Shown here piece after piece: positions 1-6,855 of a stretch of DNA of 12,797 nt. The notes beneath the pieces were generated by a model. The model was given only the letters and a program-made list of their open reading frames with translations, was not told the DNA's origin and made no database searches. Origin of the DNA: an uncultured beta proteobacterium (GTDB lineage: Bacteria > Pseudomonadota > Gammaproteobacteria > Burkholderiales > Burkholderiaceae_C); assembly GCA_903944555.1 (NCBI GenBank), contig CAJASG010000369.1, forward strand, positions 1 through 12,797, given 5' to 3'. Numbering within the stretch: the first letter of the stretch is position 1; every line of letters begins with the position of its first letter. The translations under genes and the position numbers were made by a program.

Positions 1-58
1 CTGTTGTTTGCAGGGTTTTGCGTTTTCTCAAGCGGCGTGGTGCCAATGGGACGGTCGA

Positions 59-250
59 TCAGGCGTGCGGTTCGGTCCAGAGCTTGCCACCGGTAGCCCA
101 GTTCTCCCGTTTGACATCGACGATCAGGATGTCAACGGAATCCGGCGAGCCACCCAGCACTTCAACACTGACGCGGGTGATCTCTTCCACCAGCTTTTTC
201 TTTTGCTCCAGTGTGCGGCCTTCGAGCATTTCTACGTGGTACAGGGGCAT
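59..250 (-). CDS. 4-oxalocrotonate tautomerase family protein
   Basis: A 63-residue protein of the usual 4-OT subunit size (about 62 residues after Met removal). It begins Met-Pro, so processing would expose the N-terminal proline that acts as the catalytic base in this family. Counting Pro as residue 1, Arg11 of the classical enzyme is conserved (motif MLEGRT) and Trp50 stands where 4-OT has Phe50, followed by ATGG. The position of the substrate-binding Arg39 is Asp (SVDIL instead of SVRVI), so the substrate probably differs from 2-hydroxymuconate. Members form small homo-oligomers in the cytoplasm. AAGGAA lies 5 bases before the ATG and supports this start. The gene is divergent from the glycosyltransferase gene and no aromatic-catabolism gene is in view. 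Family assignment is firm; the reaction is unknown. Confidence 0.9.
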   Translation of the reverse strand: MPLYHVEMLEGRTLEQKKKLVEEITRVSVEVLGGSPDSVDILIVDVKRENWATGGKLWTEPHA

Positions 251-264
251 GACGTTCCTTTGAG

Positions 265-1860
265 GTGGTAGGGCAGTTTAGACTGCGGGGGTTGCTATTT
301 TCCACTTACTCACCTTTGCTTTCGACTCCCCTCCTTTTTGCCACCGCGTGGCGTGCCCGTATCTTGCTGGTTCTGGTGTTTGCCTTGCACTTTGTGCTGG
401 GGGCGGGCATGGGGCTGTCGGTGGACGAGGCGCACTACCTGCTGTACGCGCTGCATCCAGCCCTGAGTTATTTTGACCATCCGCCGTTGGTGGGCTGGGT
501 GCAATGGCCGCTGGTGGCGCTGGATGCGCCCACTGCAGTGTTGCGGCTGGTGCCCGGCTTACTGTGGCTGGCCACGGCTTGGACGGTGTACCAGCTGACC
601 GTGCGTTTGCAATCGTCCGGTGAAGCAGACGCCAGTCGCGCGGGTTTTTGGGCCGTGCTGGCGCTGGCGCTGGCGCCCCTGCTGCATGTGCTGGGCATTG
701 GCCTCCTGCCCGATTCCCTGCTCATGTTTTTTACCGTGGCGCTGATGTGGCAGACCCACGCGCTGATGCAGCCCGACGCCGCGCAGCGCACAGCGCCCTG
801 GCTGGTGCTGGGCCTGTTGCTGGGTTTGGCGGGGTTGAGTAAATACACCGCAGTCTTCGTTGCGGGCGCGGTGGGTCTGTGTTTGCTGGCCGTGCATGGC
901 TGGCGCCTGTTGCGCAACCCGGGGCTGTGGGTGGCGGCACTGGTCGCCTTGGTGCTGGTGGCGCCCGTGGCCGTGTGGAATGCGCAGCACCACTGGATCT
1001 CGTTCACCTACCAGGCCAAGCACGGTGCGGGCAATGCCTGGCAGCTGGCCCATTTGGGACGCTTCTTGCTGGTGCAGTTGCTGGTGTTTGGCCCCTTGCT
1101 GCTGTGGGGCGGGGCGGGTTGGCTTCAAACCAACCGGCGCAATACGCGCCTGCTGCTGCTTTTCTTCTTTGTCTATTTTTCCGTCTTGGCGGTGCTGTCC
1201 GGTGGTGGCACCAGCCTGCCGCACTGGACGGCCCCGGCTTGGGTGGCGTTGGCTCCCTTTGCCGGCGTGGGGCTGGCACAGGCTATGCGGGGCCGGTGGC
1301 GTTGGCTGGTCGGCGCGGTGGCGCTATTGCAGGCGCTGGCCTGCACCGTCTTGCTGGGGTTGATGCTCACGGCCGGACAACCGGTCCTGCCCGCCAGCGC
1401 TGCGGCGGTAGCCTCGGCACCCAATCCGTTCGCCGATTTGCATGGATGGGACGCCGCCGGCCAGCGTGCCCGTGCCCTGGCCACGCAGCACCAACTGGGC
1501 AGTGTCTCGGTGCAAAACTGGACGCTGGCCAGCCGCTTGGGCTGGTACGCACGGCCGCTGCCGGTGCATGTGCTCGAAGACCGCTTTGACCAGTTCGACC
1601 TGTGGGCCGGTGATTTGCCCGTGGGCGGCAGCACCCTGCTGGTGGACTGGTCCCACATGGCGTATGCGGTGCCGCTGGGGCCACACGGTTTTGCCAGCTG
1701 CGCTTTGCTGGACACTCAGGAGACCGTGCACCTGAACGCCCCCATCGCCAGCTTCCGGTTTTATGCCTGCCGTGGCTGGGCGGGTGATCCGCAGCCGCAA
1801 CTGCAAGCGCGGCCCACTTTGTCTGCATTGCCCATATCTCCTACATTGCCGATGTCCTAG
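265..1860 (+). CDS. ArnT-like family 39 glycosyltransferase, integral membrane
   Basis: A protein of up to 531 residues with many Leu/Val/Ala-rich membrane segments in its first 370 residues and a soluble, probably periplasmic, tail. The family signature follows the first membrane helix: an Asp-Glu pair (residues 54-55, VDEAHY) in the first periplasmic loop, then YFDHPPLVGW (69-78), as in ArnT/PMT-type (GT39, PMT_2) enzymes that move a sugar from a polyprenyl-phosphate carrier to a lipid or protein at the outer face of the inner membrane. The acceptor cannot be read from sequence. The start is uncertain: the frame opens with GTG at 265, but no good ribosome binding site precedes it. TTG at 292 or 316 would also place the DEAHY motif at a normal distance. 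The stop lies 4 bases before the PAP2 start, indicating an operon. Confidence 0.85.
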   Translation: MVGQFRLRGLLFSTYSPLLSTPLLFATAWRARILLVLVFALHFVLGAGMGLSVDEAHYLLYALHPALSYFDHPPLVGWVQWPLVALDAPTAVLRLVPGLLWLATAWTVYQLTVRLQSSGEADASRAGFWAVLALALAPLLHVLGIGLLPDSLLMFFTVALMWQTHALMQPDAAQRTAPWLVLGLLLGLAGLSKYTAVFVAGAVGLCLLAVHGWRLLRNPGLWVAALVALVLVAPVAVWNAQHHWISFTYQAKHGAGNAWQLAHLGRFLLVQLLVFGPLLLWGGAGWLQTNRRNTRLLLLFFFVYFSVLAVLSGGGTSLPHWTAPAWVALAPFAGVGLAQAMRGRWRWLVGAVALLQALACTVLLGLMLTAGQPVLPASAAAVASAPNPFADLHGWDAAGQRARALATQHQLGSVSVQNWTLASRLGWYARPLPVHVLEDRFDQFDLWAGDLPVGGSTLLVDWSHMAYAVPLGPHGFASCALLDTQETVHLNAPIASFRFYACRGWAGDPQPQLQARPTLSALPISPTLPMS

Positions 1861-1864
1861 CGTC

Positions 1865-2680
1865 ATGACCGCACCTTTGATTCCCTCCTTGTCCGCGCAC
1901 CGTCGCTCTGAGCCTTTGTGGGTTTGGTCATTGCCCTTGGTGCTGTTTGTGCTGAGTGCGCCCTTGTGGCTGCACTGGTTTGAGCCCGCCATGTTTGTCG
2001 CTATCAGCGCGCTGTGTGCGCCGGTTGCTGCACCGGTGTGGACCGCCTTGTCCCTGTTGGGCAATGGCTGGGGCGTGCTGGCGGTCACGGCGCCGCTGCT
2101 GGTGCTGGCCCCGCGCCTGATGTGGGCCTGGTTGTGCGCCGCACCGTTTGCCATCGTGTTTGCGCGCACCGGCAAGTTTTTCATTGAAAGCCCCCGCCCT
2201 GCGGCGGTGGTGGACAACGCCCAGATGCGCATTGTGGGCGAGACGCTGCACAACGTGTCCATGCCCTCAGGCCACACGCTGACGGCGTTTGCCGTGGCAT
2301 CTGCCTTGTACTTTGCGCTTCCGGCCGCACGCCGGGCGCGCCATTGGTGGCTATGGGTGCTGGCCGCTGGCACGGGCCTGTCGCGCATTGCGGTGGGCGC
2401 GCACTGGCCGGGCGATGTGGCCGTGGGCGCGAGTCTGGGGTTGTTGTCTGGCCTGCTGGGCAATGTGCTGTTGGCGCGCATGGGCCCTCAGCACTGCCAG
2501 CCCACCCGCTGGAGCCTGCGCTTGGTGGCGCTGCTGCTGGCGGTTACCGTGTACCACCTGCTGTCCGAAGCGCTGGATTTTGCCGAAAACCAGCCGTTTC
2601 AGTACCTGCTGGCGGCTGTCGTGGTGGCCACGCTGGGGGTGTTTGTGCGGCAGAATTTTAAGTATCAAAAAGGCCTCTAG
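1865..2680 (+). CDS. PAP2-superfamily membrane phosphatase
   Basis: A 271-residue polytopic membrane protein with the complete three-part PAP2 phosphatase signature: K104-x6-R111-P112 (KFFIESPRP), PSGH at 134-137 and SR-x5-H-x3-D at 173-184 (SRIAVGAHWPGD). His137 and His180 would be the catalytic histidines. Two further hydrophobic stretches follow the third motif. Such enzymes dephosphorylate lipid phosphates or pyrophosphates (undecaprenyl pyrophosphate, phosphatidylglycerophosphate, lipid A 1-phosphate) in the cytoplasmic membrane. It starts 4 bases after the GT39 stop, so it could recycle the lipid carrier or prepare the acceptor of that enzyme; this is inference from context. The ATG at 1865 is preferred to in-frame upstream starts, which would overlap the previous gene by about 100 bases. 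The last two codons and the TAG stop lie inside the 49-bp repeat. Confidence 0.88.
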   Translation: MTAPLIPSLSAHRRSEPLWVWSLPLVLFVLSAPLWLHWFEPAMFVAISALCAPVAAPVWTALSLLGNGWGVLAVTAPLLVLAPRLMWAWLCAAPFAIVFARTGKFFIESPRPAAVVDNAQMRIVGETLHNVSMPSGHTLTAFAVASALYFALPAARRARHWWLWVLAAGTGLSRIAVGAHWPGDVAVGASLGLLSGLLGNVLLARMGPQHCQPTRWSLRLVALLLAVTVYHLLSEALDFAENQPFQYLLAAVVVATLGVFVRQNFKYQKGL

Positions 2681-2720
2681 CCCCCGTGGAATGTGCGCAA
2701 GCAGCTATTTATTCAATAGC
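2672..2720 (+). repeat. 49-bp dispersed palindromic repeat, copy A
   Basis: This copy matches 11066-11114 at 40 of 49 positions without gaps, in the same orientation. Shared blocks include CTAGCCCCCGTG, AATGTGCG and the terminal ATAGC. Its right end is a hairpin: GCTATT (2704-2709), a 5-base loop, then AATAGC (2715-2720). The left end overlaps the last two codons and stop of the PAP2 gene. A and B are not adjacent, and the match lies partly in coding and partly in non-coding sequence, so it is not explained by protein homology. It resembles short repeats I recall from Comamonadaceae genomes; that recollection is unverified. Confidence 0.75.
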
Positions 2721-2761
2721 ATTGAGGTGCACTTTTTCGGTTCTGACGAACTACGCGTAGT

Positions 2762-2796
2762 GCTAGCCCCTTTGCGCCGCTATGCGCAACGCTAGC
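2762..2796 (-). terminator. Interrupted hairpin at the 3' end of the DUF2520 gene
   Basis: GCTAGC (2762-2767) pairs with GCTAGC (2791-2796), and inside this TTGCGC (2772-2777) pairs with GCGCAA (2784-2789), giving a two-part stem of 12 pairs. It covers the last codons and TAG stop of the leftward gene and is followed by a perfect palindrome, ACTACGCGTAGT (2750-2761). No clear U-tract follows on the minus strand, so it is at best an atypical terminator. With the hairpin of repeat copy A it fills the short gap between two convergent genes, where a bidirectional transcription stop would be expected. Confidence 0.35.
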
Positions 2797-3629
2797 GCAC
2801 TCAGCGCCTGATAGGCGGCGCCCGACTCGGGGTCCCATGCGGTGACGGCCACTGACTGGCGGGCGATAGCCGCGGTGTCGCCACGGGCGGCCGGGCCGGT
2901 GAGGGCGGCGGCGGGGCCGAGCGTGGTGATGTTGGCCACGGCGTTGGCCAGCAGCGAGGCCCGCAGGCCTGGAATCAGCGCGGCCGGTACACCGGTGGCG
3001 CGCCAGGCGTCTTCGGCCACGGTTTGCAGCACCGGCAGAAAGTTGGTGGCAAACACGGCGGCGGCGTGGTACAGCAGTTTGTGTTCGCTGGCCAGATCAA
3101 AGCACTGGCCGCCGATGGCTTGGAATGCCGGGCGCAGTGTGGCGCACGCGCCTGCCTCGCCTTCCAGCGCGCACGGAGTGCCTGGGAACTGCGCCACCGC
3201 GGTGCTTGCTTGCGCAAAGCTCAAAATGCAATGGGCGCTGGCGGTGTTCCAGCCCAGTGCCGCCAGTGGTTCCAGTTGCACTGCACCCAAAGCGCCACTG
3301 CAGTGGAACGCCACTACGTCAGTGTTGGGGGCGGACGGTGTGGTCAGGGTCGCGCCTGACAGCGCGGCGCGCGCCGCGAACTCCTGGGCCAAGGCCTGCG
3401 CGGCCTGCGCCACCTGCGCGTCTGGTACCGCCAGCATCCAGACCTCGGCCGGGCGCATGGCGGACAGGGCTTTAACGGACGTGCCTGCGCCGATGAAGTC
3501 GCAGGCTGCCTGCGCGCTGGCGCTGGACGTGGTCAGCACATCCTGCACGCGGAAGGTGCCTTGTAGTTTCCACAGCCGCGCCAGGGTTTTGCCCACGCGG
3601 CCACCACCAACCAGGTTCAATGTGCGCAC
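2763..3629 (-). CDS. DUF2520 / Rossmann-like NAD(P)-binding protein
   Basis: A 288-residue protein with an N-terminal dinucleotide-binding fold: LNLVGGGRVGKTLARL with the glycine-rich turn at residues 8-13, then AVPDA near 66-70 after the fourth strand. A conserved-looking FHCSGA follows at 107-112, and the C-terminal half is helical, as in two-domain ketopantoate-reductase or F420-NADP-reductase-like proteins (Rossmann-like plus DUF2520). The substrate is unknown for the family. The start is GTG at 3629, supported by GGGAG about 8 bases upstream and by the glycine-rich motif falling at the very N-terminus. It is the last gene of the operon, 16 bases after the short-chain dehydrogenase, and ends convergent with the PAP2 gene. 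Confidence 0.82.
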   Translation of the reverse strand: MRTLNLVGGGRVGKTLARLWKLQGTFRVQDVLTTSSASAQAACDFIGAGTSVKALSAMRPAEVWMLAVPDAQVAQAAQALAQEFAARAALSGATLTTPSAPNTDVVAFHCSGALGAVQLEPLAALGWNTASAHCILSFAQASTAVAQFPGTPCALEGEAGACATLRPAFQAIGGQCFDLASEHKLLYHAAAVFATNFLPVLQTVAEDAWRATGVPAALIPGLRASLLANAVANITTLGPAAALTGPAARGDTAAIARQSVAVTAWDPESGAAYQALSALALRIAAQRG

Positions 3630-3645
3630 GGTGTTGGCTCCCGCG

Positions 3646-4458
3646 TCAGATGGTTTTGCGTCCGAACAGGCCGCCGATGCGCCGTACCAGCCATTTGGGC
3701 GTGCCGCGCGAGGCGATCATGGCCGCCCGGTTGATGACGCCCGGCACACAAATCGCGTCGCCGTTCATGCAGGCCTCAAAGCCTTGCTGGGCCACGTCGT
3801 CCACAGCACCAATCAGGAAGCCGGGGATTTTGGACAGCTCGGCATTGGAGTCCTTGGCGTGGCTCAACATCGGTGTGGCGGTAATGCCGGGGCATAGCGC
3901 GGTGACGCTGACGCCGCTGCCTTTGAGCTCTTCCGCCAAAGACTCGCTGAGCGACAGCACATAGGCTTTGCTGGCGGCGTAGGTGGCCAAGGTGGGCACC
4001 GGCTGAAAAGCGGCGATGGACGCCACATTGAGCACACGCCCCTTGCCGCGCTGCACCATGGGCGGTACAAAGTGCGCCAGCATGGCGGTCAGGCCGGAGA
4101 TGTTCAGGTCGATGATTTGTTGGTGCTGCACCGGGGACATTTTGGCAAAGGCGGCTTGCTCCAGCACGCCTGCGCAGTTAACCAGCACGTCCACCGTGTG
4201 GCGTTTGCGTTTCAGAGTTGCCAGCAGTTGGGCGGCAGCGTCGCGCTGTGCCAGGTCGGCGGGCTCGACCCAGACGGTGATGCCATGGCGGGCCTTGAGG
4301 TCATCGGCCAATGCGTGCAGCTTGTCGGCACTGCGGGCGACCAGCACCAGGTCATGGCCAGCGCGGGCAAAACACCGGGCCAGCGATGCCCCAATGCCGG
4401 ACGAGGCGCCGGTGATGAGGGCCGTGGGGCGTGCGGTGGTGGTGGAAGGTGTGCTCAT
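3646..4458 (-). CDS. Short-chain dehydrogenase/reductase (SDR)
   Basis: A 270-residue classical SDR. It has the cofactor motif TGASSGIG (residues 16-23), NCAG (94-97) and the catalytic set Ser147 (NVASIA), Tyr160 and Lys164 (YAASK), followed by CPGITATP near 189-196. ARS after the second strand (41-43) suggests NADP(H) preference. The substrate cannot be deduced. The ATG overlaps the kinase stop as ATGA (4455-4458), so translation is probably coupled, and AGGA lies 8 bases before the ATG inside the kinase gene. The next gene in the operon is also a Rossmann-type protein, so the two may act in one pathway. Family assignment is firm. Confidence 0.92.
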   Translation of the reverse strand: MSTPSTTTARPTALITGASSGIGASLARCFARAGHDLVLVARSADKLHALADDLKARHGITVWVEPADLAQRDAAAQLLATLKRKRHTVDVLVNCAGVLEQAAFAKMSPVQHQQIIDLNISGLTAMLAHFVPPMVQRGKGRVLNVASIAAFQPVPTLATYAASKAYVLSLSESLAEELKGSGVSVTALCPGITATPMLSHAKDSNAELSKIPGFLIGAVDDVAQQGFEACMNGDAICVPGVINRAAMIASRGTPKWLVRRIGGLFGRKTI

Positions 4459-5978
4459 CCTAGGGGTCCTAAGTCGTCGCCGTACAAGGCGGGTTGTCTG
4501 GAATCGGAATCGGAGTCCGAGTAGCCTCCGACAGGGGCATCCCGGTGCGCGGTTTTGTCACCCAGGTGTTCGAACGGTAGCGCCTGTTTGACCAGAATCA
4601 CGGTGCACGGTGCGTCCATGGCGACCTTGATTGGCACGGTGGCGACAAAGCGCTGGGTTTTGAGGCCGTGGGTGGCCGCTCCGATCACGATCACACTGAC
4701 GTTGTTGCCGCGTGCATAGTCCAGCAGCGCCTGTGCGACATCGCCGGATTCAAGTACGTGGCAGGAAATCTGGTGGCTTGCGTCATCCAGCGGCTGTACC
4801 CATTGGCGCAGCGCCGTGAGGTAGCGCCGGTGCACATTGGTCTCGCTGCGGTCTTCGTCGGAGGCGCTGGTCAGGCTGGATGAAATCACTGTGACACAGG
4901 CCAGCCGTGCACCTGGGCGGGTGCCCAGGGAGCGCTCCACCGCCTGACGCAGTGAGTACAGCGTGGCGTCCGTCACATCCTTGTGCGGTACAGCCACCAT
5001 CACGATGGGGACTTCTTCAATCTGCTGCGATGGAATCGGGCTGGGCTGGTAGTGCATGCCCGCCGCCTTGAGCCAGCGCTTCAAGTGGGTGCGGAATTTG
5101 GTGCCTTGGATGTTGCGCCCGCGCTCGGTGATGAGCACCTGGGTCGGGTGCGTCAAATCAAAGGCCAGGTGTGCGGCCGATGGGTAGCGCTGCGCCGCTT
5201 CTGGCTCCAGGCACTTCAGCACCACCTCTTGCATCCACTCGGGCAAGTCGGGTTGCCGTTTGCGCGGCGGCACCGGGTCCATCCACAGGCGCTGGCGCAT
5301 GCCAGCCGCAGTCTGAGGTTCGCCAAAGGGCAGCTCGCCGGTACACAGCTGGTACAGCATGACGCCCAGGGCAAAGATGTCGCTGCGCGGGTCACCACGC
5401 ACGCCCACCACCTGCTCCGGAGCAATCCACACGGGCGAACCCACCGCCTTGCGCAGTTGTTCGGCCAAAAGGTCCGGGTAATGCGCGTGGCATGACAAAC
5501 CAAAGTCCAAGAGCACAGCGCTGCCATCGGTACGGAACAGTACGTTGGCTGGCTTCAAGTCCAGATGCACGGTGTTTTGTCGGTGCAACGCGTGTACTGC
5601 ATTGGCCATGGCCGCGCCCAGCCGGGCAATTTCATGGACATCGGGGCGTGACTCGGCGTCCAGCCAGTGTTGCAGCGTATGGCCAGTGATGTATTCCATG
5701 ACCAGATAAGGCACGCGGTCCAGGTCGCCGGCCGCTACAAAGCGGGGTACATGACTGCCAGAGAGCACTTGCATGATCTGGCTCTCGATCTCGAAGCTGA
5801 CGATGTTCTCGGCACCGTCGCCTGCCGTCATGCGCGGGATTTTCATCGCCATGGCAAAGCCAGGATTGCGCTGACCTTGTGCGTAGCTGACCCGGTAAAT
5901 GTGGGCCATACCACCGGAGTGAATGCACTCTTCAATGACAAAGCCGTCTAAAACAGCTCCGGGTTCCAGCAGTTTCAT
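4455..5978 (-). CDS. Ser/Thr protein kinase fused to a universal stress protein domain
   Basis: A 507-residue cytoplasmic protein. The kinase domain spans about residues 12-275: glycine loop SGGMAHIY (21-28), catalytic Lys46 (AMKI), catalytic loop VHLDLKPANV (137-146), DFG (158-160), APE (186-188), Asp200 of helix F and a late Arg264. The usual HRD is HLD, so this is a non-RD kinase. A UspA-like domain follows at about 324-465 (VPIVMVAVPHKD ... VIVIGAATHG ... CTVILVK), but the ATP-binding Gly-Ser after the Usp glycine motif is replaced by Ala-Thr (FVATV). The C-terminus carries an alternating Ser-Asp run (487-493) and an acidic tail. No transmembrane segment is seen. Start and stop both form ATGA overlaps, with the phosphoesterase gene upstream and the SDR gene downstream. 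It probably senses a cellular state and phosphorylates Ser/Thr; targets are unknown. Confidence 0.9.
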   Translation of the reverse strand: MKLLEPGAVLDGFVIEECIHSGGMAHIYRVSYAQGQRNPGFAMAMKIPRMTAGDGAENIVSFEIESQIMQVLSGSHVPRFVAAGDLDRVPYLVMEYITGHTLQHWLDAESRPDVHEIARLGAAMANAVHALHRQNTVHLDLKPANVLFRTDGSAVLLDFGLSCHAHYPDLLAEQLRKAVGSPVWIAPEQVVGVRGDPRSDIFALGVMLYQLCTGELPFGEPQTAAGMRQRLWMDPVPPRKRQPDLPEWMQEVVLKCLEPEAAQRYPSAAHLAFDLTHPTQVLITERGRNIQGTKFRTHLKRWLKAAGMHYQPSPIPSQQIEEVPIVMVAVPHKDVTDATLYSLRQAVERSLGTRPGARLACVTVISSSLTSASDEDRSETNVHRRYLTALRQWVQPLDDASHQISCHVLESGDVAQALLDYARGNNVSVIVIGAATHGLKTQRFVATVPIKVAMDAPCTVILVKQALPFEHLGDKTAHRDAPVGGYSDSDSDSRQPALYGDDLGPLG

Positions 5979-6727
5979 CGTCCAGTCTCCAGTCGGTCGG
6001 CAAAGAAATCGGGCAGCCCGGCGCGGCGGATGGTCGCCGCCGCTGCATGGTGGTCGTAGGGGACGCGGTGGAAGGTGAGTTGCGCCAGGTCGGTGTCAAA
6101 CAGGGCGTACATCGCCAAGGGTTTGCCATCGCGGGGCTGCCCCACCGAGCCAATGGTAGCCAGCCATTGGCGGCGTTTCGGCACGGGAACCGCCACCCCC
6201 GCCTGGGGAATGAACACCATCAGGTCGTCAGATGCGCCTCGGTAGTACAGGGATTGTTTGTGAACATGGCCACCAAAAACATAGCGCACGCCCGGCCAAG
6301 CGGCCGATGCATCCAGGCTGGCGGCGGCGGCGCGCTGGTCGTAGACATAGCGCCACAACTCGGGCTCATTGGCACTGGCATGCACAAACAGCGACGAGTC
6401 TTGCTGGATAGTGAGTGGGAGTTTTTCCATCCAGTCGCGCTGGATGGGGGTGAGTTGGCGGTGGGTCCACGCGGCCGTGCTGTCGCCCACCGTTTTGACC
6501 TCTAGCGGTGGATCCAGGGCCATGGCATCGTGGTTGCCCTTGAGGACCATCGCGCCCTCTTCGGTCAGCAGCATGATGCGTTCCACCACGGCGCACGGGT
6601 CTGCCCCATAACCCACCATGTCTCCCAAAAATACAAAGCGCTGCGCACGCTGCGCGCGCGCGTGCGCAAGGCACGCATCCAGTGCCTGTAAATTGGCGTG
6701 GATGTCTGACAAAAGGGCCAGTTTCAT
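5975..6727 (-). CDS. Calcineurin-like metallophosphoesterase
   Basis: A 250-residue protein with the full two-metal phosphoesterase signature: D8-x-H10 (SDIHAN), GD at 35-36 (FLGDMVGYGADP), GNHD at 64-67, His116 (VHAS) and GHVH at 153-156. The pattern fits the compact cytoplasmic phosphodiesterase/protein-phosphatase-like group (Metallophos_2; YfcE- or diadenosine tetraphosphatase-like). The substrate is not readable. The ATG at 6727 is chosen because the metal motif follows at once and GGAG lies just upstream. The open frame continues 150 codons further, but that part reads like a shadow of the neighbouring gene. The stop overlaps the kinase start as ATGA, so the two products are probably made in fixed ratio. 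That makes a phosphatase that opposes the kinase a reasonable guess. It is the first gene of the operon. Confidence 0.88.
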   Translation of the reverse strand: MKLALLSDIHANLQALDACLAHARAQRAQRFVFLGDMVGYGADPCAVVERIMLLTEEGAMVLKGNHDAMALDPPLEVKTVGDSTAAWTHRQLTPIQRDWMEKLPLTIQQDSSLFVHASANEPELWRYVYDQRAAAASLDASAAWPGVRYVFGGHVHKQSLYYRGASDDLMVFIPQAGVAVPVPKRRQWLATIGSVGQPRDGKPLAMYALFDTDLAQLTFHRVPYDHHAAAATIRRAGLPDFFADRLETGR

Positions 6728-6750
6728 GGGTTCTCCGTCGAATGCACAAA

Positions 6751-6771
6751 CGGCATCATGCCGCATGCGGC
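6751..6771. promoter_or_regulatory. Two overlapping perfect palindromes upstream of the phosphoesterase operon
   Basis: CGGCAT-C-ATGCCG (6751-6763) overlaps GCCGCATGCGGC (6760-6771); both are perfect. They lie 24-44 bases upstream of the phosphoesterase start, in a non-coding gap. They could be an operator for a dimeric regulator or two alternative RNA hairpins in the leader. No convincing -35/-10 pair was recognised nearby, so position relative to the promoter is unknown. Confidence 0.4.
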
Positions 6772-6813
6772 TGACGCGTAGTTTGCAGAATACGGTTGCA
6801 CGAGGTTTTGACG

Positions 6814-6838
6814 CCACGCAAGCCAATGCTTGGCGTGG
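6814..6838 (-). terminator. Hairpin downstream of the DUF2855 gene
   Basis: CCACGC-AAGC (6814-6823) pairs with GCTT-GCGTGG (6828-6838) around a 4-base loop, with one bulged base. It lies about 18 bases beyond the stop of the DUF2855 gene on the same strand. No run of T follows on the minus strand, so intrinsic termination is uncertain; an RNA-stabilising 3' end is an alternative. Confidence 0.4.
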
Positions 6839-6855
6839 GCCGACTTGCCCGTGGA

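Noticed and set aside
1..58. Possible fragment of another gene before the tautomerase
   Set aside because: Frames are open but too short, with no recognisable motif, start or ribosome binding site on either strand.
1324..2481. Long open frame of 385 codons on the minus strand
   Set aside because: Antisense shadow of the GT39 and PAP2 genes in GC-rich DNA; composition is Arg/Ala/Ser/Pro-rich with no motif.
2842..3897. 351-codon plus-strand frame across the DUF2520 and SDR genes
   Set aside because: Antisense to two genes with clear family motifs; no domain pattern of its own.
4493..4526. Tandem 6-base units considered as a microsatellite or CRISPR-like repeat
   Set aside because: Fully explained as codons for the Ser-Asp run of the kinase tail; too few and imperfect units and no spacers.
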